Below, one piece after another: positions 1-7,065 of a stretch of DNA of 10,409 bases. The translations under genes and the position numbers were made by a program. The first letter of the stretch is position 1. The number at the start of each line of letters is the position of its first letter. The notes beneath the pieces are model-generated. The model was not told where the DNA came from, did no database searches, and saw only the letters and a program-made list of their open reading frames with translations. Origin of the DNA: Planctomycetales bacterium (GTDB lineage: Bacteria; Planctomycetota; Planctomycetia; Pirellulales; UBA7805); the NCBI GenBank assembly GCA_011772275.1, contig WVZU01000011.1, forward strand, positions 1 through 10,409, in the 5' to 3' direction.

Positions 1-872
<872 letters not shown>

Positions 873-888
873 CCTCGTTCCACAAAGA

Positions 889-911
889 GGCGGCCCGGGA
901 TCGGGGCCGCC
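889..911. terminator. GC-rich hairpin between convergent genes
   Basis: GGCGGCCC (889-896) and GGGCCGCC (904-911) form a perfect 8-bp stem with a 7-nt loop, lying 16 bp after the sulfatase stop and 24 bp beyond the stop of the facing gene. Its position suits a two-way terminator. No T-run follows on either strand, so it is not a standard intrinsic terminator. Confidence 0.35.
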
Positions 912-935
912 CCCACCCCCGCCCAGCGGGGAGGC

Positions 936-2195
936 TCAACGAGCCGCCACGTCGAAACAGAACAGCAGTTCCTGGTCGCGGAGGTACAGCCGGCCGCCGA
1001 CCACGACCGGATGCGTCCAGATGCGGCCCGCCGGTTTCCGCAGCTGGGTCTGGGGTTCCAGCACAAAGCGACCGTGTTCCCGCCAGCCCGCCGGAGACGC
1101 TTCGGCCAGCACGACCGACCCGTCGCTCTCGTCCAGGCAGTACAGCATGCCATCCACACAGGTCAATGCTCCCTTGCCCAACGCTTGTTTTTCGCGCCAG
1201 ACCTGTTCACCGCTGGCAAAGTCCTGGCACAGCCAGCCGAGGCCGTCCGAGTATCCGTAAAGATGATCGTCGATTAGCACCACGCCGCCATGATGGTTTT
1301 TCATCACCTTATTGGCATAAATTTCCTGCAGAGAAAACCGTGGCCCCAAAGCGATCCGCTTGCAACCGACACCGTAGCCGGAAGTAATGTAGACGCTGCT
1401 GTCGTGAAAGATGGGCGTGGGAATGACGGCCGTTTGTCCCGACCAGCCGCTGCGCCATAGCACGTCTCCGTTTTCCGCGTGAATGCCGACCAGCGTTTGC
1501 TTGGTCAACTGGATATACTGCCGCACCCCGTTGTGATCAGCGGCAATGATCGAGGCATATTGAGCGCCGTCGGTGAAGTCTTGGCTGTGCCATAGGACTT
1601 CGCCCGTCTGCTTGTTCAAGGCGGCTAGCGCACCCTGCTCGCCGCCGGGCGTACAGACCAGGCGATCGCCGTCGACTAGCACCGATTCGCAGTACCCCCA
1701 GTTGGGAATCGAGCCTCCCAACTGTTGCATCGTTCTCTTCCAGCGCACCCGGCCGTCGGTCACGCTGGCAGAGACCAGGTTGCCGCGAGCCGAGAGGGCA
1801 TACACCCACGGGCCGTCCACGGTGGGCGTGCCGCGGGGGCCGTTGCCCCAGCGGTTTTCGAATTCCTCACCCAGCTCAATCGACCACAGCGGCTTGCCAG
1901 ACGCCGCGTCCAAGGCCATCAGCTGTTCGCTACCATCACGAGCTCCCATGATGAAGAGGCGACCGCCCGCGATTGCAGGCCCCGAATAGCCGACCCCCGT
2001 GTCGCGGTACAGCCAAACGCGTGGCGGACCCCCGGGGGGCCATTTTTTCAGGATCCCTTTTTCCCAAGAAACGTCCGTGCGGTCCGGGCCGCGAAATTGA
2101 GGCCAGCTGCCTTCGGCCGCTCGCAAGCCACGCGACAGCCCGCCGGGTACCAGGCAACAACTGCAGAGGATGATCAAGACCAGATTTCTGAACAT
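936..2195 (-). CDS. Secreted PQQ-like beta-propeller repeat protein
   Basis: This 419-aa protein starts with a signal peptide (residues 1-27: a short basic start, a hydrophobic LVLIIL core and a likely cut after LRAA). The mature part opens with SWPQFRGP, the usual start of planctomycete exported PQQ-like propellers. Propeller blades show as repeated A-x-x-x-G-x-x-x-W motifs: ALDAASGKPLW, TDGRVRW, ALNKQTGEVLW, AENGDVLW and FASGEQVW. The fold fits the PQQ-like/BamB group (PQQ_2, PF13360); in this phylum such proteins are usually secreted with no proven enzymatic activity, and there is no evidence here of real PQQ-dependent dehydrogenase function. The frame stays open to 2702, but that extension has no signal-like or conserved sequence and would run through the divergent gene, so the ATG at 2195 is chosen although no strong Shine-Dalgarno precedes it. 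The gene is probably monocistronic. Confidence 0.9.
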   Translation of the reverse strand: MFRNLVLIILCSCCLVPGGLSRGLRAAEGSWPQFRGPDRTDVSWEKGILKKWPPGGPPRVWLYRDTGVGYSGPAIAGGRLFIMGARDGSEQLMALDAASGKPLWSIELGEEFENRWGNGPRGTPTVDGPWVYALSARGNLVSASVTDGRVRWKRTMQQLGGSIPNWGYCESVLVDGDRLVCTPGGEQGALAALNKQTGEVLWHSQDFTDGAQYASIIAADHNGVRQYIQLTKQTLVGIHAENGDVLWRSGWSGQTAVIPTPIFHDSSVYITSGYGVGCKRIALGPRFSLQEIYANKVMKNHHGGVVLIDDHLYGYSDGLGWLCQDFASGEQVWREKQALGKGALTCVDGMLYCLDESDGSVVLAEASPAGWREHGRFVLEPQTQLRKPAGRIWTHPVVVGGRLYLRDQELLFCFDVAAR

Positions 2196-2339
2196 GGGCG
2201 AAACGGCGGACGAAGTACGGATTACAAAATGCGGTGCCACGACAAGGGGATCGACAGACCGGCCAGAAGGCTTGTCCCGCGATATTGTAACATGGAACAT
2301 TCCGTTGAAGACCAGGACATTTTCCGCCTGGCGGCTGCT

Positions 2340-2345
2340 TATAAT
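2340..2345 (+). promoter_or_regulatory. Possible -10 box for the 180-aa secreted protein
   Basis: A perfect TATAAT lies 93 bp before the ATG at 2439, within the divergent 243-bp spacer. A good TTGACA-like -35 box is missing: the nearest match, AGGACA at 2314-2319, is 20 bp away. The overlapping complement reads TATTAT, so the same AT patch could also serve the leftward gene. One hexamer match is weak evidence. Confidence 0.3.
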
Positions 2346-2425
2346 ATACCGGATAGCGACGTTGAGCGCCGACTCGCGACAGCGACGGGGATCATTGACT
2401 TGGGTCATGACGGGGATAACCGATC

Positions 2426-2432
2426 GAAGGGG
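2426..2432 (+). promoter_or_regulatory. Ribosome binding site deciding the start at 2439
   Basis: GAAGGGG ends 6 bases before the ATG at 2439. This, together with the signal peptide that begins at that ATG, sets the start against much longer in-frame extensions upstream. Confidence 0.6.
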
Positions 2433-2438
2433 AATTCG

Positions 2439-2981
2439 ATGAGCGTTTTGCGACAAGCCGTGTGGTGGCTGGGGTGGCTGAGCTTGTATCCGCTGGGGGT
2501 GGCAGGGGGCGAGCAAGTGACGCCCGTGAAGGAAGAGCCAGCTGGGGAGGTGAAGTTGAGCCCCTTGGAGCGAAAATTTCAAGAAACGATGTCCGCAGCG
2601 GTGCTGGTTGGCCGGTCCACCACGCCGGGCGCCGACGGCGGGGACACGTTGAACGACGAGCGGTACACGATTCGTCAGGCTTTCAAAGTTGCCGACAAAC
2701 AAAATACCTGGAAGTTCTTGGTCCGCCTTCAGTATGGCGAACTGGATCTGTCATTGCCGCTAGAGCTGGAGGTGTTCTGGGCGGGCGATACCCCCGTGAT
2801 TACGCTGACCAATTTCCACATCCCGGCCCTGGGCACATTTTCCGCGCGGGTCCTGGTGCATACCGATCGGTACGCAGGGACCTGGCAGCATGGCAAAAAA
2901 GGGGGGCACCTGTTCGGCCGTATCATCGGCGAGCGGGATCCTCAGGACGAGAACTCAACCGCGGTCCGGCCTGATCTTTAA
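2439..2981 (+). CDS. Secreted conserved hypothetical protein, planctomycete type
   Basis: The 180-aa product has an N-terminal signal peptide (about residues 1-23; hydrophobic WWLGWLSLYPLGVAG). After a charged linker, the rest looks like a compact beta-rich domain: KFQETMSAAVLVG (46-58), ERYTIRQAFKV (74-84), WKFLVRLQYG (91-100), FWAGDTPVITLTNFHIPALG (113-132) and YAGTWQHGKKGGHLFGRI (145-162). From memory, this pattern recurs in an uncharacterised family of Pirellulales proteins of similar size; I know of no named Pfam domain or function. The Gly/His-rich end resembles a structural turn region, not a known active site. The start is set by a good Shine-Dalgarno and by the signal peptide. The gene is divergent from the propeller gene and has about 385 bp without a gene behind it, so it is probably transcribed alone. 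Confidence 0.85.
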   Translation: MSVLRQAVWWLGWLSLYPLGVAGGEQVTPVKEEPAGEVKLSPLERKFQETMSAAVLVGRSTTPGADGGDTLNDERYTIRQAFKVADKQNTWKFLVRLQYGELDLSLPLELEVFWAGDTPVITLTNFHIPALGTFSARVLVHTDRYAGTWQHGKKGGHLFGRIIGERDPQDENSTAVRPDL

Positions 2982-3367
2982 GCACCGTTAAAGTCACCGC
3001 AGGAGAGGATTCGTCCCTCCGGCGGCTGTTTTCTGGATTCGTGATTGGCGATCCGCCAAGGGCCGAAGGCTGCCCCCTGTGCCATTTGGGCGAAATGCTG
3101 AAGAGTGTCTGGGCATTTGCCTGGTAATTTATGCGCCTTGGGAAAAGGGGATCGGCAGCTGTGCGGGGTTGCGACGCCCGTTTTCGCCAGAAAGATTACC
3201 CACCCGGCGCATCCTGCGCGCAAAATGCGCGACCTTGGTGGCTGGAAGGGTTGCTCGCCGCGCCCGGACAGGAACGGGGCTAGAATATAAATGCATGCGA
3301 CCTGGTCGCTGACGTTTGTCTGTCCCACCTTACCCACCCGCCTGAATATCTCGCCGTGAATTGCTCT
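2982..3367. other. Intergenic stretch with several short hairpins
   Basis: I see no convincing gene in this stretch; open frames on both strands lack family-like sequence. It holds three inverted repeats: TTGGCG/CGCCAA at 3045-3050 and 3054-3059 (3-nt loop); AAATGC/GCATTT at 3093-3098 and 3113-3118, extended by GGC/GCC around a one-base bulge; and CGCGC/GCGCG at 3217-3221 and 3227-3231 with an AAAAT loop. The first could end transcription of the preceding gene, but there is no T-run. TAGAAT at 3281-3286, within TAGAATATAAAT, is the best -10 candidate for the next gene, without a clear -35 box. Confidence 0.4.
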
Positions 3368-5026
3368 ATGCGTCTGCTGATGTTGTTTCGTGCTGTCTTA
3401 ACCGCCGCGCTGCTTACCGGCCTGTCGTCTGCCGCCGCTGTCGAAGACGACCTGGTTCCGATCACAGGCCATTCTGTCCGGGAAAACTCGATCAAGGACA
3501 CGGCCATCGCCCTGAATTACTGCCGAGCGTCTTTTCATCGGATTCGCAAATACCCGCAGGCTTCGGTGCTGGTGGAGGAAAGAGAAAAAATTCTGAACAA
3601 CCTGAACCTGCACGGCATTGAAGATCAGGAGGTGATTGAGCTGTATACGGCCGTGCTGGACGAGATTAACGACACGCAGGTCGTCCAGCAGGAGCGCCGC
3701 ATGCATCAGGGCCAGTATCGGATGTCGGTCCAACGCCGCATCGCCTGGGACCTGTTGGCCTTTGGCACCGATCTGGCCACCGGCAGTCTGGGGAGTGCCA
3801 TTCGCCAGGGTGCCAACAGCTGGTGGGATTATCGCGGACTGGCTTATCAACGCGATACGGAACTTTGGAAAGTCGACAAGGATCGCTTTCGGTCGGTCAC
3901 CCAGAAATCTTCCGATTTCCTCAGCACCTCCTGGAAACTTGCTCGGCTGAAGAACATCCCCGATCGCTGGCTGGTCCGCAGCGACGATCTGGACGCTTTG
4001 GAAGCGGCCTACCGCGAGCGGGATCCCCAGGTGCGCCTGCGTGTCTTGCGGCGGATGGAACCTTTCATGCAGGCTTATCCCCCCTACTGGTATTACCTGG
4101 GCCGGACTCAGCAGGAATTGGGCGCATTGCCGGCCGCCGCGGTCACGTACCGCGACCTGGTCCGTGTCGGCGACGGCCACTTCCGCAAAGACGACATGCT
4201 GGCCTCCAGCATGGCCAACCTGGCGGCAATTGAGGAGGACGCGGGCAAGTCGAGTGCCGTGGTGTTGGCCCGCAAGGCGTTGGACTACTCGACAGACGCC
4301 TGGGAGGCCAACTTGATCTGTGCGCGCATCCTCCAGCACCATGGACGGCTGGACGAGGCGGAGGATGCCATTTTGAGGAATTTGGATGTCCAGCTGGAGA
4401 CGGGGCAAAGCCGTGTCTTTCTGGCCTCGCTTTATTATCACGCCGACAACAAAGAAAAACTGGCTCAGTTTATCGCCCAACCGGAAGTCGTGGCCGCGCT
4501 GCCCGCGCCGGTTTTGCTGCGTTGTGCTGCCTGTTTGGGCGCCGAGCAGACGCCGCCGGGGGCGCTGGCCGCCGTGCTGGCTTCGTTGGATGTCCAGCCG
4601 CGTCTGCAATTCGGACCGGACGAATTGGTGGTCCGCATGTCACCAGCCTGGCAGTTGCATCTGGCACATGTCGACGTGTCGGTGCAAGGCCACAAGCTGC
4701 AGGCCAGGCCGTTGGAACATTTGGGGGGTGGGCATCAGCTGCGGTTCGCCGAACGCTTCGAGTTTGGCGGACCCCTGGCGCTTAAATCGGAAGACGTCAG
4801 TGTGGACGTCCGCTTTACCTACCCCGACCGCACCGTGGTGCAGGTTACGGTCCAGCCAGACCGTCGTCCGCAGGACATGGCATCCCGGATCGGCCTGGTT
4901 TCGGTACCGAGTGCGAACGCGCACCCCCCAGCGACCGGTTTGCTAAAGGTGGCGGGAATATCGGTCAATGACACGCCCATCCCGCTAACGCAAGTCGCTG
5001 CCCGCAACGCGCCCGCATCCGACTGA
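3368..5026 (+). CDS. Secreted TPR-like repeat protein, function unknown
   Basis: The start is taken as the ATG at 3368, where a clean signal peptide begins (MRLLMLFRAVLTAALLTG, with a likely cut near residue 24); a GTG at 3356 would add four residues. Neither has a strong Shine-Dalgarno. The 552-aa product falls into three parts. Residues about 25-240 are helical and contain a short glycine/alanine-rich stretch, LLAFGTDLATGSLGSAIRQG, that could touch a membrane. Residues about 242-370 look like TPR repeats: YYLGRTQQELG, then AANLAAIEEDAG-like, ANLICARILQHHGRLDEAE and VFLASLYYHADNKEKL. Residues about 415-552 are beta-rich, with alternating hydrophobic residues. TPR arrays bind other proteins, so an exported scaffold role is a reasonable inference, but the partner is unknown. 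Its stop lies 5 bp from the stop of the facing coiled-coil gene. Confidence 0.85.
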   Translation: MRLLMLFRAVLTAALLTGLSSAAAVEDDLVPITGHSVRENSIKDTAIALNYCRASFHRIRKYPQASVLVEEREKILNNLNLHGIEDQEVIELYTAVLDEINDTQVVQQERRMHQGQYRMSVQRRIAWDLLAFGTDLATGSLGSAIRQGANSWWDYRGLAYQRDTELWKVDKDRFRSVTQKSSDFLSTSWKLARLKNIPDRWLVRSDDLDALEAAYRERDPQVRLRVLRRMEPFMQAYPPYWYYLGRTQQELGALPAAAVTYRDLVRVGDGHFRKDDMLASSMANLAAIEEDAGKSSAVVLARKALDYSTDAWEANLICARILQHHGRLDEAEDAILRNLDVQLETGQSRVFLASLYYHADNKEKLAQFIAQPEVVAALPAPVLLRCAACLGAEQTPPGALAAVLASLDVQPRLQFGPDELVVRMSPAWQLHLAHVDVSVQGHKLQARPLEHLGGGHQLRFAERFEFGGPLALKSEDVSVDVRFTYPDRTVVQVTVQPDRRPQDMASRIGLVSVPSANAHPPATGLLKVAGISVNDTPIPLTQVAARNAPASD

Positions 5027-5031
5027 TACGC

Positions 5032-5382
5032 TCAGTTCTGCTCGCCACGGCGCTCAGCCAGCGCTTTGGTCACCCGGTCGCGAACCGCCTGCCCGCCGTC
5101 CCCTGCCGGGTGCGGCTGGCCTTGTTGGCTCCGGTGCGCCCGAGGTGGCTCGCGCAGCTGCACACCCAGGCTGGCCAGCAGCTGGCTGACTTCCCGGTCG
5201 CGCTGGGCGTCCATTTCCGCCAGTTCCTGTTGGGATCGCTGCTCCTGGTCTGCGAGGCTTCCCAGCTGTTCACGCAGTTTCGCCGCTTTGGCCTCGATCT
5301 CCGCCCTTTTCTTTCGCAGCCCATCCAGCTCGGCCTCCTTAGCCGCACGTTCCTTGGCGAACCGCTTCAGCAGGGCATCCAC
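5032..5382 (-). CDS. Lysine/alanine-rich coiled-coil protein; N-terminus probably split by a frameshift
   Basis: Residues 1-70 of this frame are a strong coiled coil rich in Ala, Glu, Lys and Leu (LLKRFAKERAAKEAEL, LRKKRAEIEAKAAKLREQL, QQELAEMDAQRDREV), followed by a polar Gln/Arg/Pro-rich tail. The only standard start in this frame is the GTG at 5382, giving 116 aa. However, the frame stays open upstream to the stop at 5626-5628, and codons 5383-5490 encode a very basic Lys/Arg-rich tail that reads as natural protein (RKRPAARRPPAST just before the GTG), so that GTG is probably an internal valine. A better start, the ATG at 5554, sits in another frame. No enzymatic domain is visible. A basic tail plus coiled coil might suggest nucleic-acid or envelope binding, but that is speculation. 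The gene is convergent with the TPR gene. Confidence 0.6.
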   Translation of the reverse strand: MDALLKRFAKERAAKEAELDGLRKKRAEIEAKAAKLREQLGSLADQEQRSQQELAEMDAQRDREVSQLLASLGVQLREPPRAHRSQQGQPHPAGDGGQAVRDRVTKALAERRGEQN

Positions 5383-5554
5383 GCTGGTCGAGGCCGGCGG
5401 ACGCCGCGCGGCCGGCCGCTTGCGGGTCGGCGACCTCTTGCCTTTTTTTACCCTTCCCGCGGCAGTCTGGCGGACGGTCTTTTTCTTTTTTCTTTGAATT
5501 CTTCCGCAGATCTTTGGGTGGATTGCTGTTTCCCAAAGGGGGCCACAGCGACAT
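5383..5554 (-). pseudogene. Probable 5' portion of the coiled-coil gene, out of frame
   Basis: An ATG at 5554 opens MSLWPPLGNSNPPKDLRKNS and then enters A-rich DNA: A6 at 5486-5491 and A5 at 5480-5484 as read on the minus strand. In its own frame it continues through unconvincing sequence to a stop at 5339-5341. Loss of one A in the A6/A5 tract, or in the A7 tract at 5443-5449, would join it to the long frame and give one protein of 173 aa: an N-terminal cap, a Lys/Arg-rich tail and the coiled coil. This may be a real mutation, polymerase or ribosome slippage, or a homopolymer sequencing error. A rare ATT start at 5499 in the long frame is the alternative. Confidence 0.4.
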
Positions 5555-5596
5555 TCCGTCCGCCTGAGGAAGAGGAGTGAGCAGCGGGAAGGATGA

Positions 5597-5707
5597 GGAT
5601 AAGCGGTTCGTTGAAGGGTATCCGGTTAAGGGTATCTTGTTAAGAGGATTTGGTTAAGAGTGTTCGGTTAAGAGTGTTCGGTTAAGAGTGTTCGGTTAAG
5701 AGTACAT
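5597..5707 (+). repeat. 14-bp tandem repeat array, eight degenerate units
   Basis: The unit consensus is GGTTAAGAGTGTTC. Three units are identical: 5652-5665, 5666-5679 and 5680-5693. Flanking diverged units keep the 14-bp period: 5610-5623 (GTTGAAGGGTATCC), 5624-5637 (GGTTAAGGGTATCT), 5638-5651 (TGTTAAGAGGATTT) and 5694-5707 (GGTTAAGAGTACAT). The leftmost copy, 5597-5609 (GGATAAGCGGTTC), is one base shorter. The period is not a multiple of three and the units contain TAA stops, so the array is not coding. Identical central units point to recent slippage or unequal exchange. Confidence 0.9.
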
Positions 5708-5717
5708 TTCAGAGCAG

Positions 5718-5768
5718 TCTTAACCGCCACAGTTAACCGGATACCCTTAATCGACTTACTTAACCGCT
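5718..5768 (-). repeat. Inverted copies of the 14-bp unit
   Basis: Read on the minus strand, this segment holds four units of the same family, each starting GGTTAA or GATTAA, at 13-14 bp spacing. It pairs with the left array in a nested way: AGCGGTT 5602-5608 with AACCGCT 5762-5768; the perfect 16-bp arm AAGGGTATCCGGTTAA 5614-5629 with 5733-5748; and CGGTTAAGA 5693-5701 with TCTTAACCG 5718-5726, leaving a 16-nt central loop. Together with the tandem array it makes one imperfect palindrome whose left arm is longer. Confidence 0.85.
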
Positions 5769-6191
5769 CTCTACGAGCCCAACCATCTGGTTGCCAAAAA
5801 ACTCCACCCATTTCTGGCAGACACCGTACTCCATTCCCTTCTTCAATGGACGATTCCATTTCTTATATCATTCGCTTCTTACCCTCAGATTGTTCTAAAG
5901 ATCCATCTCGATCTATCCACAATAACAGGAGAGCGCTCTTGCACTGGAGCAGAGCTCGGTGGGGCCGGGCTTTCCTGCCGGAATCGGTCTACCAAAATGG
6001 GAAGCGCCGGGCCGGCTTCACAGAAGCCAGCTGCAGAAGAAGCCGACTACAGCCAAACGTGCTACGGGCACCAGGTCCGTGTCGCTTGCGCTGTCCCTGT
6101 TTTGTGGATTTATCTCGATCGAGTGGAAATTGACGGCGTCGAAACCGAGCGGGCGGCTTCGTTTTAAGGTCCTCATCCGGCCGTAAGTCGG

Positions 6192-6929
6192 CTAAGCCGA
6201 GTCCAAATCGTGACCGGCCGTGAAGGCGGCCAGCGCTACCAGGGCGATGGCTGCGGTCTCCACGCGGAGGATGCGGGGACCGAGATCGACGGCGAACCAG
6301 CCAGCGGTGGTTGCGACGGTGAGTTCGTCTTCGGCGAAACCGCCTTCGGGACCGACCGCCAGGACGACCGACCCGGCCTTCTGCAACCGCTCGCGGGCGA
6401 TGGTGGGCCACGAGCAGTCGCCACGCGGATCCGCGACCAGGCGGATTGCATCGCGGGGGGCCTGGCCCACGAAGGCGGGGAACGGTTCTGGCGAGCAGAT
6501 TTCGGTCAGCCGATTACGGCCGCATTGCTTGCTGGACTCAACCACGGCCCGCCGCAGGCGGTCGAGTGCCGTGGCGGTGGGCTGGGCGACGCCGTGCCGG
6601 GTGATCAGGGGCACCATGCGGGCCACGCCCAGTTCGACCGCCTTCGCGGTCAGCCACCGCTGGCGTTCGCCTTTGGGCAGCGCCACGCCCAGCGAGATCC
6701 GCAGTGGCAGTTCGCGGTCGATGTCCAGACGTTGCACGATGTGGAGGTCCACCAGGCCGCGACCGACCCGCGACACCTTTGCCTTGTATTCCGCTCCCCT
6801 CCCGTCGAAAACGACCACCTCGGTTCCCTGCTCGGCCCGCATCACGTGCAACAGATGATGCGCCTCGGCACCCTCCAGCCGGATGCTATCGGTCGTAATT
6901 GGCATTTCGGAAAAATACCGCTGGCTCAT
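6192..6929 (-). CDS. rsmE: 16S rRNA (uracil-1498-N3)-methyltransferase
   Basis: RsmE methylates N3 of U1498 in helix 44 of 16S rRNA, in the decoding region, using S-adenosylmethionine. The 245-aa length is normal for the family. The N-terminal PUA-like domain (about residues 1-70) includes the typical HHLLHVMRAEQG segment (24-35). The SPOUT domain follows, with LPKGERQRWLTAKAVELGV (84-102), ESSKQCGRNRL (131-141), the SAM-site motif GPEGGF (193-198) and the knot signature LGPRILRVETAA (216-227). The start at 6929 is backed by a GGAGGG 8 nt upstream and by the standard RYF opening. It is divergent from the ExeA-like gene over 136 bp and is followed by a gene-poor region. A small inverted repeat, TCGGCT-A-AGCCGA (6188-6200), overlaps the stop codon. 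Confidence 0.97.
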   Translation of the reverse strand: MSQRYFSEMPITTDSIRLEGAEAHHLLHVMRAEQGTEVVVFDGRGAEYKAKVSRVGRGLVDLHIVQRLDIDRELPLRISLGVALPKGERQRWLTAKAVELGVARMVPLITRHGVAQPTATALDRLRRAVVESSKQCGRNRLTEICSPEPFPAFVGQAPRDAIRLVADPRGDCSWPTIARERLQKAGSVVLAVGPEGGFAEDELTVATTAGWFAVDLGPRILRVETAAIALVALAAFTAGHDLDSA

Positions 6930-6937
6930 TGAGCAGT

Positions 6938-6943
6938 CCCTCC
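6938..6943 (-). promoter_or_regulatory. Ribosome binding site of rsmE
   Basis: The minus strand reads GGAGGG with 8 nt to the ATG at 6929, confirming that start. Confidence 0.65.
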
Positions 6944-7054
6944 GTCGGCAACCCCAGTCAAGTTACCGCACCGATTCTACCGATCAGCAGGATAGGAGGG
7001 TATTGGCTACCGTTGCGCGCACCGCAATCGGGGCGACCGGCAGCCAGGGCGGAA

Positions 7055-7060
7055 GAGAGG
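7055..7060 (+). promoter_or_regulatory. Ribosome binding site of the ExeA-like gene
   Basis: GAGAGG lies 5 nt before the ATG at 7066. It favours this start over a longer open frame reaching back to 6883, which would overlap rsmE and adds no family-like sequence. Confidence 0.5.
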
Positions 7061-7065
7061 GCGCC

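Larger units (their letters stand above)
5555..6191. other. Gene-poor region with a repeat block and two marginal small ORFs
   Basis: This stretch of about 640 bp holds the 14-bp repeat block (5597-5768) and is locally more AT-rich around 5795-5930 than its surroundings. Further short palindromes are CAACCA/TGGTTG (5780-5793), AGAGCGCTCT (5930-5939) and GGCTTC/GAAGCC (6014-6028). Two small overlapping ORFs compete for 5997-6176. On the plus strand, 5997-6167 encodes 56 aa beginning MGSAGPASQK and is rich in G-starting codons. On the minus strand, 6018-6176 encodes 52 aa beginning MRTLKRSRPL, starts 15 bp after the rsmE stop and has mostly G/C third positions (36 of 52 by my count). Neither has a good Shine-Dalgarno or a recognised family, so I do not call either as a gene. 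Confidence 0.4.

Noticed and set aside
1725..2438. Upstream in-frame extension of the 180-aa secreted protein
   Set aside because: It is antisense to the propeller gene and would bury the signal peptide and the good Shine-Dalgarno before 2439.
936..2702. 588-aa reading of the beta-propeller gene starting at 2702
   Set aside because: The extra 169 residues precede a clear signal peptide, look unlike protein and run through the divergent 2439-2981 gene.
2978..3337. 119-aa minus-strand frame
   Set aside because: Composition is not protein-like, no start signal is seen, and several hairpins fall inside it.
3398..4609. 403-aa open frame on the minus strand
   Set aside because: It is antisense to the TPR gene with no family-like sequence; long shadow frames are common in GC-rich coding DNA.
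5597..5768. CRISPR array
   Set aside because: Units are 14 bp and directly abutting, with no spacers, and no cas gene is nearby.
5913..6111. Replication origin with DnaA boxes (CTATCCACA at 5913-5921, TGTGGATTT at 6103-6111)
   Set aside because: One 8/9 and one 7/9 match are expected by chance in a window this size, and no dnaA, dnaN or other origin-linked gene is present.
5846..6186. Plus-strand frames of 95 and 75 aa in the gene-poor region
   Set aside because: No Shine-Dalgarno, no recognised motifs and shadow-like composition.
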